A DNA stretch of 62,602 nt from Levilactobacillus paucivorans (GCF_001437125.1 NZ_JQCA01000029.1:1-62602); one strand, 5' to 3'; shown: positions 16,963-25,360, counted from the stretch's first letter. Numbers and translations: made by a program. The notes: generated from the sequence alone by a model not told the origin.

Positions 16963-17407
16963 TAGGTGACTCCTCTCCGGGGTTCGACTGTCCCCACTGT
17001 GAAACCTGCTGTAAAGCGTGACGAAAGGCCGCAGCCTCGTTGGCCGTCATCCCCGCCAACATTTTGGCATCCTGTTGTTCCAAATAGGTCGTGACGATCG
17101 GCACCAGCTGTTGGCCCTTGGCTGTCAATTGCAGTTGCCGTTTACGGCTATCACCGCTAGCCACCACCCGAGAAACCAGGTCGCGTTCCACCATTCGCCG
17201 GATCATCACGGACGCCGTAGACCGTTGGACGTGAAACTCCTGCTCAACGTCTAACTGGTAGGTATCGGCCGTTCCCTGCCGACCGAGAAAATCAATCACG
17301 GACATTTGCATCCCCGTGAGATTATATTGCCGAGAGAATTCGTTCATTTCAAAATCCATCTGGTGCTCAGCATCTCTCAGCCAGGCTCCCAATCTTCTAT
17401 TTGGCAT
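16952..17407 (-). CDS. MarR-family regulator of the adjacent efflux pump
   Basis: A 151-residue winged-helix regulator: LTGMQMSVIDFLGRQG, the recognition region VQRSTASVMIRRMVERDLVSR, and the wing DSRKRQLQLTAKGQQLV. It heads an operon with the DHA2 transporter (11-base overlap). A perfect inverted repeat TTGTTAG-4-CTAACAA at 17421-17438 overlaps its promoter and SD-proximal leader, as expected for an autorepressor that drug-like ligands release. AAAGGAAG precedes the ATG. Confidence 0.92.
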   Translation of the reverse strand: MPNRRLGAWLRDAEHQMDFEMNEFSRQYNLTGMQMSVIDFLGRQGTADTYQLDVEQEFHVQRSTASVMIRRMVERDLVSRVVASGDSRKRQLQLTAKGQQLVPIVTTYLEQQDAKMLAGMTANEAAAFRHALQQVSQWGQSNPGEESPNGK

Positions 17408-17420
17408 TTTGCACTTCCTT

Positions 17421-17438
17421 TTGTTAGTCAGCTAACAA
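17421..17438. promoter_or_regulatory. Probable MarR operator
   Basis: Perfect dyad TTGTTAG (17421-17427), TCAG, CTAACAA (17432-17438), beginning 14 bases upstream of the MarR start codon. MarR proteins bind such dyads of about 16-20 bases. Confidence 0.65.
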
Positions 17439-17495
17439 TTTTAAACTGAATCTTTAATAAATGCAAGGGTTAATTGCCGCTGGCGAGTCGTTCAG

Positions 17496-17676
17496 GCCGC
17501 CGGTGGTTAGGGGTGTCAGCCTGTGAGGCACGGTCGAAGCCTAAGAAGCGGTCTTCGACCTCGAATTCAAGCCCCACAAGGGACGTGGGTCTTGAATTCG
17601 TCCCCTGCTGTAGGGCCGGAAGCCCACCGGTCCAACACCACCGACACTGGCTGACACCCCTAACCCCCTCTGGCCC
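17496..17676 (+). repeat. Mosaic type I/II palindromic element
   Basis: A perfect 16-bp closing stem GGTTAGGGGTGTCAGC (17505-17520) pairs with 17650-17665. Hairpins GGTCGAAG/CTTCGACC and CGAATTCAAG../CTTGAATTCG follow. The 5' junction CTGTGAGGCA is type I-like, while the GCCCCACAAGGGACGTGGG hairpin tip, CGTCCC and ACCACCGACAC are type II-like. Confidence 0.78.
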
Positions 17677-17865
17677 AGACTGATATTGTCAGCAACGAAC
17701 CCAATCTCCACAAGCCAACTATCATGCCTTACCAATCCCTAATTATCAATCACCAGTCAAACTGGAATAACCATTTTATCTCCGAATAATCCGATCAGCT
17801 CACAGAACTTGACTATATTACGTCTAATCTACCCACATCAATAAAATTATGGTCTTACTATCACT

Positions 17866-18043
17866 CCAGCCGGAGGCACCTAGACAGAACCCCCGTGTCG
17901 GTGGTCTAAGCCGAGGTTTTGTCTCGGCTTAGAGCACGGCCAACTTTGAAACTCGTGGGCTTCGAGGTTCAAGGTTGCCCTGAAGACCGCCCTTCGGCTT
18001 CAGGTCTGCCTCATGGGGGTTTTGTCTAGGTGCCGCAGGCGAC
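17866..18043 (-). repeat. Type I covarying palindromic element
   Basis: Closing stem GCACCTAGACA (17876-17886) pairs with TGTCTAGGTGC (18023-18033). On the minus strand the order of hairpins and the motifs GAGGCAGACC, GGCAACCTTGAACC, TTGGCCGTG and CGACACGGGGG match the other type I copies. It lies just past the terminator of the pyruvate oxidase gene. Confidence 0.85.
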
Positions 18044-18061
18044 CGCATTGAACGCAAGACC

Positions 18062-18100
18062 AAAAAAAGCCGCACACGATCAAGTCTGATCGCATGCGGC
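18062..18100 (-). terminator. Terminator of the pyruvate oxidase gene
   Basis: GCCGCATGCGATCA pairs with TGATCGTGTGCGGC over 14 bp and is followed by seven T on the minus strand. Confidence 0.93.
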
Positions 18101-18114
18101 AGTTAAATTTAATT

Positions 18115-19875
18115 TTAGAGATTGTCACCCTTGGCCCGTAACAGTTCACCTAAAGCTGGTTGTTCCTTAGGATCGATGTGACTGGTCTTGGCGTAGGCAT
18201 CAACCATCTCTTGCCCATAAAGCTTGGCATCGAGTGGCATGAAGGCCGTGCCGATCGGGTCGTCGTCCTTGATAACGGCGTTGACCACGATTGGCTTGCG
18301 GTTCCCCTTAGCTTGCAGGTCTTTGATTTGATCGAAGACCTTTTCGACTTCGGCGTTGTTAGAGACGGTGAAACCAATTCCACCGAGTCCTTCGGCAACC
18401 TTAGCCCAGTCGGCGTCGGTCAAATCAACCCCGTACAAGTGTTGCTTGGTGTCGACTTGTTCACGATAGATGAACCCGAAGCGCCGGTTACTGAAGACCA
18501 CGTTGATAACGGGTAATTCATAACGGGCTTCCGTAATAATGTCGGGGGCCACCATGGCAAACCCACCATCACCGGAGAAGGACCAGGCTTGGCCATCGGG
18601 CACACTCAAGGCCCCGGCTAAACCGGCTGGCAAGCCATAACCCATCGTGGCAAATAAACCAGAAAGCACGAAACGTTGTTGCTTGTCCATTGGTAAACCA
18701 CGAACAGACCACTCGGAAACGTTCCCGGTGTCGACCCCGTAAGTATCCTTAGGGCCAACCATGCTGGCAACCTTCTTCATGACAGCTTCGGGTGCGAGGC
18801 CCTGACTGTCGTCATCGGCCTGTTGGGCCAACCAGGTATTCCAATTCTGTTTGTTCTGCCGGTTAGCCCGCAACCAATCCGTTTCTGGCAACGTTTCCCC
18901 GGTGGCGATCATGGCCTGAAGGTAATTCTTGGCATCACTGATCACGGCGTAGTCAATTGGGACCATCTTCCCAATATCAAAGGAATTATCGTTAACTTGA
19001 ATAATCTTAATATTCTTTGGCCAGTACTGGGCAAAGGGGAACTCGGACCCGAGGAAGAGAATCAGGTCGGTATGCTGGAGCGCTTCAAACCCAGACTTGG
19101 AACCTAAACGCCCAAATGTCCCAATGGCGTTGGGGTGATCGGTTGGAATCACGCCAGTAGCGGGCACCGTGTTGAGCACGGGAATGTGGAACTGTTCACT
19201 GAATTTGACCAGTTCATCTCTGGCGCCGAGTAACCCACGACCAGCGTAAATTAAGGGATGCTTGGCTGCCTTGATCAGATCGAGCGTAGCGGTTACCGCG
19301 GCAGGGTCAATTGTTTGAGTGTAGGTATTTGAGACCGTGTTTGGCGTCTTGACAGGTTCGTAGTCAATCTCCGTCGCTGACAAATCTTCGGGGATGATGA
19401 CCACGGCTGGGCCCTTTTGCCGGTAGGCTTCACGGATGGCCTGGTTGACCATGTAAGGCAACTGTTCAGCCGTGGTAGCGGTCCGGTTGTAGACAGCCAC
19501 GTCACTAAACATTGGCGTCTCGTCCATTTCTTGGAAGTAATTTGTATTCATGGTTGGCTGTGGAACTTGACCGACTAACGCCAACATTGGGACGTGATCC
19601 ATCTTGGCATCGTAGAGGCCGTTAAAGAGGTGGGTGGCCCCAGGACCGGCGGAACCAAAGGCAACGCCGACCTTACCGGTATACTTGGCATCGGCTGCGG
19701 CGGCTAAAGCCCCGACTTCTTCGTGGCGGACCTGGATATATTGAATCTTGTCCTTTTCCAGATAGAGGCCTTCAACGGTATGGTTGATAGAACCCCCGGG
19801 AATGCCGTAGAGGTGATCGACACCCCATGCTTCTAGAACTTTTACCAATGCTTGACCCGCAATCATCTTTGTCAT
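18115..19875 (-). CDS. pox: Pyruvate oxidase (phosphate- and oxygen-dependent)
   Basis: A 586-residue thiamine diphosphate/FAD enzyme that converts pyruvate, phosphate and O2 to acetyl phosphate, CO2 and H2O2. It begins like the L. plantarum enzyme (LVKVLEAWGVDHLYGIPGGSIN; QVRHEEVGA holds the ThDP-activating Glu) and contains GSAGPGATHLFNGLYDA, the FAD-domain GRGLLGA region and GDGGFAMV with the Mg-binding GDG. The ATG at 19875 has AAAGGAG ten bases upstream; the frame extends 23 codons further. Other carboxy-lyase family members (acetolactate synthase) are less likely given these matches. Upstream dyad and cre-like sites suggest carbon control. Confidence 0.92.
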   Translation of the reverse strand: MTKMIAGQALVKVLEAWGVDHLYGIPGGSINHTVEGLYLEKDKIQYIQVRHEEVGALAAAADAKYTGKVGVAFGSAGPGATHLFNGLYDAKMDHVPMLALVGQVPQPTMNTNYFQEMDETPMFSDVAVYNRTATTAEQLPYMVNQAIREAYRQKGPAVVIIPEDLSATEIDYEPVKTPNTVSNTYTQTIDPAAVTATLDLIKAAKHPLIYAGRGLLGARDELVKFSEQFHIPVLNTVPATGVIPTDHPNAIGTFGRLGSKSGFEALQHTDLILFLGSEFPFAQYWPKNIKIIQVNDNSFDIGKMVPIDYAVISDAKNYLQAMIATGETLPETDWLRANRQNKQNWNTWLAQQADDDSQGLAPEAVMKKVASMVGPKDTYGVDTGNVSEWSVRGLPMDKQQRFVLSGLFATMGYGLPAGLAGALSVPDGQAWSFSGDGGFAMVAPDIITEARYELPVINVVFSNRRFGFIYREQVDTKQHLYGVDLTDADWAKVAEGLGGIGFTVSNNAEVEKVFDQIKDLQAKGNRKPIVVNAVIKDDDPIGTAFMPLDAKLYGQEMVDAYAKTSHIDPKEQPALGELLRAKGDNL

Positions 19876-19971
19876 TTGAATCGCGCTCCTTTGGTGTAGG
19901 TGTCGGTCACGCAGCACCCCAAAATCATTGATTAGCCACATCATAGTCCCAACTCACGGTGAATACCAGTA

Positions 19972-20022
19972 ATTGTACTTACTTTTTGTTAGTGAAAAGT
20001 TTCACTTATGAAGCGCTTTCAA
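19972..20022 (-). promoter_or_regulatory. Control region of pox: -10 box, dyad and cre-like site
   Basis: On the minus strand TACAAT (19977-19972) is a likely -10. A perfect dyad AGTGAAA-2-TTTCACT spans 19991-20006 across the -35 position. TTGAAAGCGCTTCAT (20022-20008) differs from the CcpA cre consensus at one key base. Confidence 0.5.
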
Positions 20023-20039
20023 TTTAAAGCGGGTGACAA

Positions 20040-20075
20040 CAGGCGGTTAGCTGGCGTTTCGGCCAGATAAGTTGG
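20040..20075. repeat. Remnant of a type IV element
   Basis: CAGGCGGTTAGCTGG is joined directly to CGTTTCGGCCAG. These are the two outer flanks of a type IV unit with the centre missing. Confidence 0.4.
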
Positions 20076-20083
20076 CGACGCAA

Positions 20084-20119
20084 AAGGGCCTGGAATTTAT
20101 CCCAGGCCCTTCGGTTTTT
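20084..20119. terminator. Bidirectional-looking terminator between pox and corA
   Basis: AAGGGCCTGG (20084-20093) pairs with CCAGGCCCTT (20102-20111). A T-run follows on the plus strand and TTTT on the minus strand. For corA (minus strand) it lies beyond the type IV element. Confidence 0.7.
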
Positions 20120-20130
20120 GAATTTAGATT

Positions 20131-20256
20131 GTCGAAACGTGTTCTAACAGGCAGCCGGCTCCGCTTAACCCCGTCCAGAAAATCATCCAGGTTCGGGATG
20201 ATTCTCTGGACGACGTTAATGCTCGTCGGCTGAACGCCTGTTAGAACACTCTTTTC
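20131..20256 (-). repeat. Type IV nested-hairpin element
   Basis: The outer stem GTGTTCTAACAGGC pairs perfectly with GCCTGTTAGAACAC; AGCCGGCT/GTCGGCT forms the middle stem; the inner hairpin is GTCCAGAaAATCATCC with GGATGATTCTCTGGAC. Boxes CCGCTTAACCCC and GACGTTAATGCTCG are conserved. The CACTCTTTT edge is two bases from the corA stop codon, mirroring the copy at 2573. Confidence 0.85.
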
Positions 20257-20257
20257 C

Positions 20258-21175
20258 CTACCAAAAATGCCGATGCTTCAGCATCAAGGCCACCCAGGCC
20301 ATGACGCCGACCATGATCGCCACGGTAATCAGCCACGAAATCCCTTGATTAGCAAATGGCAGCTTAACGTTCATCCCGTAGAATCCGGTCACAATGGTGG
20401 GAATCGTCAAAACCAATGACCAAATGGTTAAGAACTTCATCGTGTCGTTCAGGTTATTATTCAGCACATTGTTAAACGTCTTGGAAATTCGGTCGACAAC
20501 ATCCGCCTCGATCGCCGTCATTTCAGAGGTTTGGCGGGCTTCAATGACCGCATCTGTCAGGCGCTCGTTGTTGGTGTCCGACAGTTGCTTCCCAAAGGCG
20601 GTATTGTTGAGGTTGACCACCATCATGGCGTTGTTGCGCGTGGCACTAACGAAGTACGCCAGACTCTGTTGCAGGTTAGATAACGCGATCAAATCCTTGT
20701 TGTCCGGTGACTGATTAAGCTGCCGGTCCAAGCGATTCTGCTCTGCATTAATCTTGCGAATGGGTGGAATAAACTGGTCAAACAAAATGAACAGCCCAAC
20801 CAGGACGAACTCATTGGTATCCATAATCTGTTCCAACTTTAGTCGTTCGCTCAACGTTTGGTTCACCCATTGAGTATTCTTGGTTGTAATAGAAAAAACG
20901 CGATGACCCTTCAGTAAAAACGTCACGGGTCGTGTGATGTAGCGTTGCGACACCTGGTCCACGACAACCGGCACGTGGAACACGAAGAGTTGCGTGTTCA
21001 GATACTCATCACGGTCATAGTGAGACCGTTCATTTTCATCGGTAACGTAGGTTAGGATTTCATCGGTCAGGCCATAATTAACCTGTAAATTCTCCCGATC
21101 GGCATCGTCCTCAACCATGGCCATTACCCAGACCAGGTCTTGTTCCCCCGTCCCAATCTTTCTTTCAACAATCAT
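20258..21175 (-). CDS. corA: CorA-family Mg2+/divalent cation transporter
   Basis: A 305-residue protein with a long cytoplasmic alpha/beta plus coiled-coil N-terminal domain and two C-terminal membrane helices. The first helix ends in the hallmark YGMN (FYGMNVKLPF), the pore entry that selects hydrated Mg2+. The last 12 residues are basic (LMLKHRHFW). CorA works as a pentamer. The ATG at 21175 has AAGGAG nine bases upstream; the frame continues 29 codons further without support. Its stop codon abuts a type IV repeat. Confidence 0.93.
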   Translation of the reverse strand: MIVERKIGTGEQDLVWVMAMVEDDADRENLQVNYGLTDEILTYVTDENERSHYDRDEYLNTQLFVFHVPVVVDQVSQRYITRPVTFLLKGHRVFSITTKNTQWVNQTLSERLKLEQIMDTNEFVLVGLFILFDQFIPPIRKINAEQNRLDRQLNQSPDNKDLIALSNLQQSLAYFVSATRNNAMMVVNLNNTAFGKQLSDTNNERLTDAVIEARQTSEMTAIEADVVDRISKTFNNVLNNNLNDTMKFLTIWSLVLTIPTIVTGFYGMNVKLPFANQGISWLITVAIMVGVMAWVALMLKHRHFW

Positions 21176-21457
21176 GTCATTCCGCTCCTTGTTAAAACGC
21201 TGTTTACAGTGTACCACGCGGGACTGACTTTTACCGCCAAATTTTGGGGATTGTGTCCCCAATTACCGGTCAGGTGCAGCGAACTGGACTATCGTGACAA
21301 AAGGCGATCTCGTCAATCAGGGCAGACGTGATTTCTGTTGGAAGCTCTTGCTGGGAATAATCGTTGTGGACTGACACTTTTGATAATTTCTAACACTCGA
21401 AAACCCAATTAGGGGCTGATGACTATCTCTCCCCAATATATTCAGGTCACCGACAAT

Positions 21458-21641
21458 CTTAGCCGGAGGAGGCCAGGGATGGAGCCAGCCGTGGCGGTGC
21501 AGTTAGACCGAGTGTACTTCTCGGCCTTACTGCACGGGCGACTCTGAAGACACGTGACTTTCGTGGCTTCAAATCGAGCGAGAAGCCCAAGGGGCTGAAA
21601 CGTCCCCACAGCAGGCGGAATCCCTGGCAGCCGCAGGCGGC
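21458..21641 (-). repeat. Type II covarying palindromic element
   Basis: Closing stem GCCAGGGAT (21472-21480) pairs with ATCCCTGGC (21620-21628). Hairpins GTGCAGT.AG.CCGAG../CTCGG.CT.ACTGCAC (21497-21535) and CTGAAGACACG../CGTGGCTTCA lie inside. About 45 bases at each end are nearly identical to the copy at 30357, but the internal hairpin arms differ while remaining paired. Confidence 0.87.
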
Positions 21642-21674
21642 CAATCAGCACCAATCTCCTACTCCTAAATACAA

Positions 21675-21718
21675 AGAGGTCGTCACTCCCGGACCCCACG
21701 CCCGAAAATGACGACCCC
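21675..21718 (-). terminator. Probable terminator of pnuC
   Basis: GGTCGTCA and TGACGACC (8 bp, 24-base spacer) are followed by TCTTTGTATTT on the minus strand, shortly after the pnuC stop. Confidence 0.55.
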
Positions 21719-21744
21719 TTCAATCACTAAATTTTAACACCAAG

Positions 21745-22497
21745 TTAATTATTGCTCTCCAAGCTAGCGGCATACGCCGTTTCCTGCTTGATAACCCGTT
21801 GCCGTTCTTTCTCGTTATACCAAGGCGAGATGGTGAAGGCCAAGACGTCGTTAATCAGGTAAACGGAACTGTTGATAAACATCGCCAACGTTGCCGAACC
21901 CTGCCGGAAGGAAATGAACCACAGTACCATTTGTGCCAGGCCGGAAGCAATCCACCAAACGTATTGGTTGTTGAACCGCAGGAAACAGATAACCCCAGCG
22001 GTCAGACTGATAGCGAAGCTAATGGCATCGACCCATGGCCGCGGATCGTCGGTAAAGGTGCCAATCCCCCAGCCAGAGACCAGGTAGATGGCCGCCGTTG
22101 AAACCAGCGCAATGACCCAGGTCCGTCCAGTAAACTTGCGAATCTTAGATGCCATATTGACGTTCCAGCTAGCACTCAGGAGCACCGGAATATCCAGCGT
22201 GGCCACGTAGGCCACCTGTTCGAAAATACTCAGATAGTTCTTCGCCGCATACCCGGTGATAATGAAGCAGATTGCAGAAAGCACGCCGAGAAAACCATTA
22301 ACCGACTTCGCCGCATTAATCGCTAGGACACAGAGAACCCCCAGCGTCGTCCCGATAAACGTCAAGACCGTCAGCAGTGTGATTTGTTGGCCGACCAGCG
22401 TCATGACTTGGCACCCTAGGCTAAAGAAGAACAGATAATAGTTTTGTTGTGGCCACCCTTTGAGTTGGTGAGATAAAAATTGAATATAATGCTTCAT
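21745..22497 (-). CDS. pnuC: PnuC-family nicotinamide riboside transporter
   Basis: A 250-residue membrane protein with about seven spans and PnuC features: LLASASWNVN-like LLSASWNVNMASKIRKFTGRTW, WGIGTF, and the late RFNNQYVWWIASGLAQMVLWF segment whose W/N residues line the substrate site in relatives. It imports nicotinamide riboside by facilitated diffusion for NAD synthesis; lactobacilli generally depend on such salvage. GAGGGAG lies about 12 bases upstream of the ATG. The upstream region has an extended -10 promoter and two long perfect palindromes. Confidence 0.92.
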   Translation of the reverse strand: MKHYIQFLSHQLKGWPQQNYYLFFFSLGCQVMTLVGQQITLLTVLTFIGTTLGVLCVLAINAAKSVNGFLGVLSAICFIITGYAAKNYLSIFEQVAYVATLDIPVLLSASWNVNMASKIRKFTGRTWVIALVSTAAIYLVSGWGIGTFTDDPRPWVDAISFAISLTAGVICFLRFNNQYVWWIASGLAQMVLWFISFRQGSATLAMFINSSVYLINDVLAFTISPWYNEKERQRVIKQETAYAASLESNN

Positions 22498-22568
22498 GCT
22501 AATTGCGCTCCCTCTTCATTTTCTTTAACCACATCTAGTACTTCATCACCGGTGAAGTGGTCAGTTAG

Positions 22569-22582
22569 CACAACATGTTGTG
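22569..22582. promoter_or_regulatory. Perfect 14-base palindrome downstream of the pnuC promoter
   Basis: CACAACATGTTGTG lies just downstream of the predicted transcription start, a typical repressor position. The half-site CACAACAT also forms the arms of the inverted repeat at 14289-14324. Confidence 0.5.
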
Positions 22583-22607
22583 GCGTTCATTTTGAACAAC
22601 AGGATCG

Positions 22608-22617
22608 ATTATAGCAC
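22608..22617 (-). promoter_or_regulatory. Extended -10 promoter of pnuC
   Basis: On the minus strand GTGCTATAAT combines a consensus TATAAT with an extended TGn. No strong -35 is seen 17 bases upstream. Confidence 0.6.
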
Positions 22618-22671
22618 GTAAATTTCCATTCTGGGGCCTCATTTTAAATTTGTTTCATGCCCATTTTGGCC

Positions 22672-22689
22672 AACGTAAGCGCTTACGTT
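22672..22689. promoter_or_regulatory. Perfect 18-base palindrome upstream of pnuC
   Basis: AACGTAAGC-GCTTACGTT is an 18-base uninterrupted dyad with a central CG step, of the type bound by LacI/CcpA-family proteins. It lies about 60-75 bases upstream of the pnuC -10 box. No LacI-family gene is in the window. Confidence 0.5.
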
Positions 22690-22761
22690 TAGGCGGCCAC
22701 GGCCGTGAAACAAAAATAAATGATCCAAGGGGTTGCACATATTGGTTAGTTTGAGGGAAAA

Positions 22762-22789
22762 GAAAAAGACCAGTCGCAAGCGACTGATC
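22762..22789 (-). terminator. Terminator of the MarR-type gene at 22816
   Basis: GATCAGTCGC pairs with GCGACTGGTC (one wobble) and is followed by TTTTTC on the minus strand. Confidence 0.88.
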
Positions 22790-22815
22790 CTAGCTTATAA
22801 TTCATGCGTTGGTTA

Positions 22816-23295
22816 TTAGGCCTCGGGTGTTTCTGAGGTCGCCTTGGCTGTAGCCACCGCCAACATTTGAGTCAGCTCACTGACAGTCAATTGACTGCCA
22901 CCAGATGCCAGCTCGGCGTGACTCATGACCTTGGCCGATTTGACCAAGAGATCATGACAAGCCATTTCTAAGGCTTCGCCGCTGGCCGTCAATGATAATG
23001 GACGTACTCGGCGATCCGAAGACTGATAGCTTTGCAGCACATAGCCCCGGCGAATTAATTGCGAAATTCCGCGTGAAACTGCCGCGCGAGAAATCCCGCG
23101 ACTGTCGGCCACTGTGGCCGAAGTTAGCTTACCGGGATTCTCCAAAATATGGTGTAGAATCGCGTACTGATCCACGGAAATCCCCATTGCCCGTTGGAAC
23201 CGTGTCGCTGACTTCTCCAATTCTCGCTTTAACTCCATGTAAGATTCGAAAAAACTTTCCGCATGAACGACCTTACTCTTTGCCATAGTATTCAT
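22816..23295 (-). CDS. MarR-family transcriptional regulator
   Basis: About 159 residues with a winged helix: VDQYAILHHILENPGKLTSATVADSRGISRAAVSRGISQLIRRGYV followed by the wing SDRRVRPLSLTASG. The N-terminal SFFESYMELKRELEKSATRFQ and the C-terminal ALA-rich helix should form the dimer interface. ATGs at 23298, 23295 and 23286 compete around a close AAGGA site; none is ideal. It is a single-gene unit with its own terminator and no linked transporter, so the target is unknown. Confidence 0.88.
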   Translation of the reverse strand: MNTMAKSKVVHAESFFESYMELKRELEKSATRFQRAMGISVDQYAILHHILENPGKLTSATVADSRGISRAAVSRGISQLIRRGYVLQSYQSSDRRVRPLSLTASGEALEMACHDLLVKSAKVMSHAELASGGSQLTVSELTQMLAVATAKATSETPEA

Positions 23296-23453
23296 CATAT
23301 CCTTATCTTCACTCGCTAACCGCTAAGATAATTAACACGATTAGCAATACGCAAAATGGTTGACCCCATAGAAATATCTATACATTTAATAATAAAGAAC
23401 AATTTGCAGAAATGCAATAGGAATTCACTAATTTGTAAAAAAGTTTAGGGTAT

Positions 23454-23487
23454 AAAAAAGGCGGCCGCGTTTTAAACCCGGTCCGCC
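23454..23487 (-). terminator. Terminator of the GH13 glucosidase gene
   Basis: On the minus strand GGCGGACCG pairs with CGGCCGCC around an AT-rich loop and runs into TTTTTTATA. Confidence 0.78.
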
Positions 23488-23498
23488 CCGCTAAAACA

Positions 23499-25136
23499 TT
23501 ACTCCAGTTTTCTTAAATGATACAGGCGGGCTTCCCAAGGTTGAATCTCGAGATCGTCTGACTCCGCATCAAATCGTAGGTTCGTCAAAATAAGTTCGCT
23601 TGTTTTCAAATCGAATTCCTGGGTGGTGGCCACGTCATCACTCATATTAACCACAACCAACCAGTTATCGCCGTTCAACGTTCGGCGATAAACGTACAGC
23701 TGATCATCGTGAGTATCAATCAATTCATAACGACCCAGCAACAGAGTTGGCACCGATTTCTTCAACCGAACCAACTGCCGATAGAAGGTCACCACCGAAA
23801 GTGGGTCATGACTCTCCCGCTCGATGTTCACCCGTTCCCCATCGGGCGCCGGCTTCATCCAAGGTTCATGATCGGAGAAGCCGCCGTACCGGTGTTGCGT
23901 CCAGGGAAGCGGCGTCCGAGCATTGTCGCGACTCCGTTCGGAAAGCTCTTCCAGCACTGTTTCGGCCGGCACACCCTGTGCCACCTGTTGTCGGTAATAC
24001 AACCGACTGTCGAGGTCGCGATAATCGTCGATGGACGTGAAGTGAGCGTTGGTTAAGCCTAACTCCTGGCCCTGGTAAATGAAGGGCGTCCCCCGCATCA
24101 ACAGGTACCACAGCCACAAGGCCTTCGCCGAGCGACGGCGATAGTCCTGGTCATTGCCATAATAGGACACGGCCCGTGGCAGATCGTGGTTCTCAATGAA
24201 TAAGGCGATCCACCCACTGTCGGCCATGGCCAACTGCCATTTCGTCAAATTCTCACGAAGCGCGGCCACCGGAAGCTTCGGCTTAGCCAGCTCCCAGTTG
24301 TGCACGTGGTCGAACTCCAGCAACAGATCGAAGTAGCCCGTTTCAGGGTCCAACCATTGTTGTGCGGTGGTCATGTCGATACCACCAGTTTCCCCAATGA
24401 TCAGCAAATGATTACGACGTAAGACAGGTTTCAAAGCATCGAGATAAGCGGTCACCCCAGTAAAGTCGGCAAAGTAGCCGGTTCTTGGATTGGCCACATC
24501 CGCAAAGTCCGCGCGCTTCTTCAGATGAGTCACCCCATCGAGACGGAAGCCATCGACACCCCGGTCGGCCCACCACTGAATGACGCCCGCCAGTTCCTGT
24601 CGCACGGCGGGATTCTCCCAGTTCAGGTCGGCCTGTTCTCTGGCAAAGGAATGCAGATAAGCCGCACCAGCCTGGGCGTTGTAGGTCCAGGCCGAACCGC
24701 CAAAAACGGATTCCCAATTGTTGGGCGTCACGTCTTTCGTCGCCGGTTGCCAAAGATAGTAGTCACGATATGGGCTCTGCGCGTCCGCCACCGCGGCTTG
24801 GAACCACGGGTGCTTGGTAGACGTATGATTCAGTGGTAAATCCAACACCACCTTAATATCCGCGGCGTGCAAGGCCGCGACTAGGTGATCAAAATCAGCG
24901 ATCGTTCCGAATTGCGGCGCCACCCCCTGATAGTTTGTGACATCGTAGCCGTTGTCGATCCCGCCAGATGGGTAAAAGGCAGCGATCCAGACAAAGTCAA
25001 TGCCTAGCGATTGTAGGTAATCCACCTTGAGCTGAATGCCCGTCAGGTCACCAATCCCGTCGTGGTTACTATCATAAAAACTTTGCGGATAAATCTGGTA
25101 CCCGACGGCTCGCTGCCACCACTCTGCGTCACTCAT
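23499..25136 (-). CDS. GH13 alpha-glucosidase (oligo-1,6-glucosidase type)
   Basis: A 545-residue alpha-amylase-family hydrolase without signal peptide, so cytoplasmic. Conserved regions are present: DLPLNHTS (I), GFRLDGVTHL with the nucleophile Asp (II), IGETGG with the acid/base Glu (III) and IENHDLPR with the transition-state Asp (IV). The N-terminal QIYPQSFYDSNHDGIGDLTGI is typical of oligo-1,6-glucosidases and dextran glucosidases, which split alpha-1,6 or short alpha-glucosides. Trehalose-6-phosphate hydrolase is an alternative that I consider less likely without a trehalose PTS nearby. GGAAGGAAG fixes the ATG at 25136. A cre-like sequence ATGCAACCGCTTGTC begins at 25164. Confidence 0.9.
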   Translation of the reverse strand: MSDAEWWQRAVGYQIYPQSFYDSNHDGIGDLTGIQLKVDYLQSLGIDFVWIAAFYPSGGIDNGYDVTNYQGVAPQFGTIADFDHLVAALHAADIKVVLDLPLNHTSTKHPWFQAAVADAQSPYRDYYLWQPATKDVTPNNWESVFGGSAWTYNAQAGAAYLHSFAREQADLNWENPAVRQELAGVIQWWADRGVDGFRLDGVTHLKKRADFADVANPRTGYFADFTGVTAYLDALKPVLRRNHLLIIGETGGIDMTTAQQWLDPETGYFDLLLEFDHVHNWELAKPKLPVAALRENLTKWQLAMADSGWIALFIENHDLPRAVSYYGNDQDYRRRSAKALWLWYLLMRGTPFIYQGQELGLTNAHFTSIDDYRDLDSRLYYRQQVAQGVPAETVLEELSERSRDNARTPLPWTQHRYGGFSDHEPWMKPAPDGERVNIERESHDPLSVVTFYRQLVRLKKSVPTLLLGRYELIDTHDDQLYVYRRTLNGDNWLVVVNMSDDVATTQEFDLKTSELILTNLRFDAESDDLEIQPWEARLYHLRKLE

Positions 25137-25360
25137 GAATTTCTTCCTTCCAATACTCAATTAATGCAACCGCTTGTCGCTTCTAACCATCAGTCTTGCA
25201 TTCGCTTTCATTGTACCAATAATTATCCGGGTTGTGGCTGTTTTTTGCAAGTTTTATGCCTAACCCTACAAAATAAATATCTGGGTCAAATAACTCGCTC
25301 CTTTATTGTTTCATTAATAAATGACCTGGTTCTTAACCTGCTATTATCCTTCAAGTTCAT

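Noticed and set aside
21442-21723. Open frame of 93 codons on the minus strand
   Set aside because: It spans a type II element and the pnuC terminator. Similar frames occur in other copies (30334-30555, 52874-53077), so coding is a by-product of repeat conservation.
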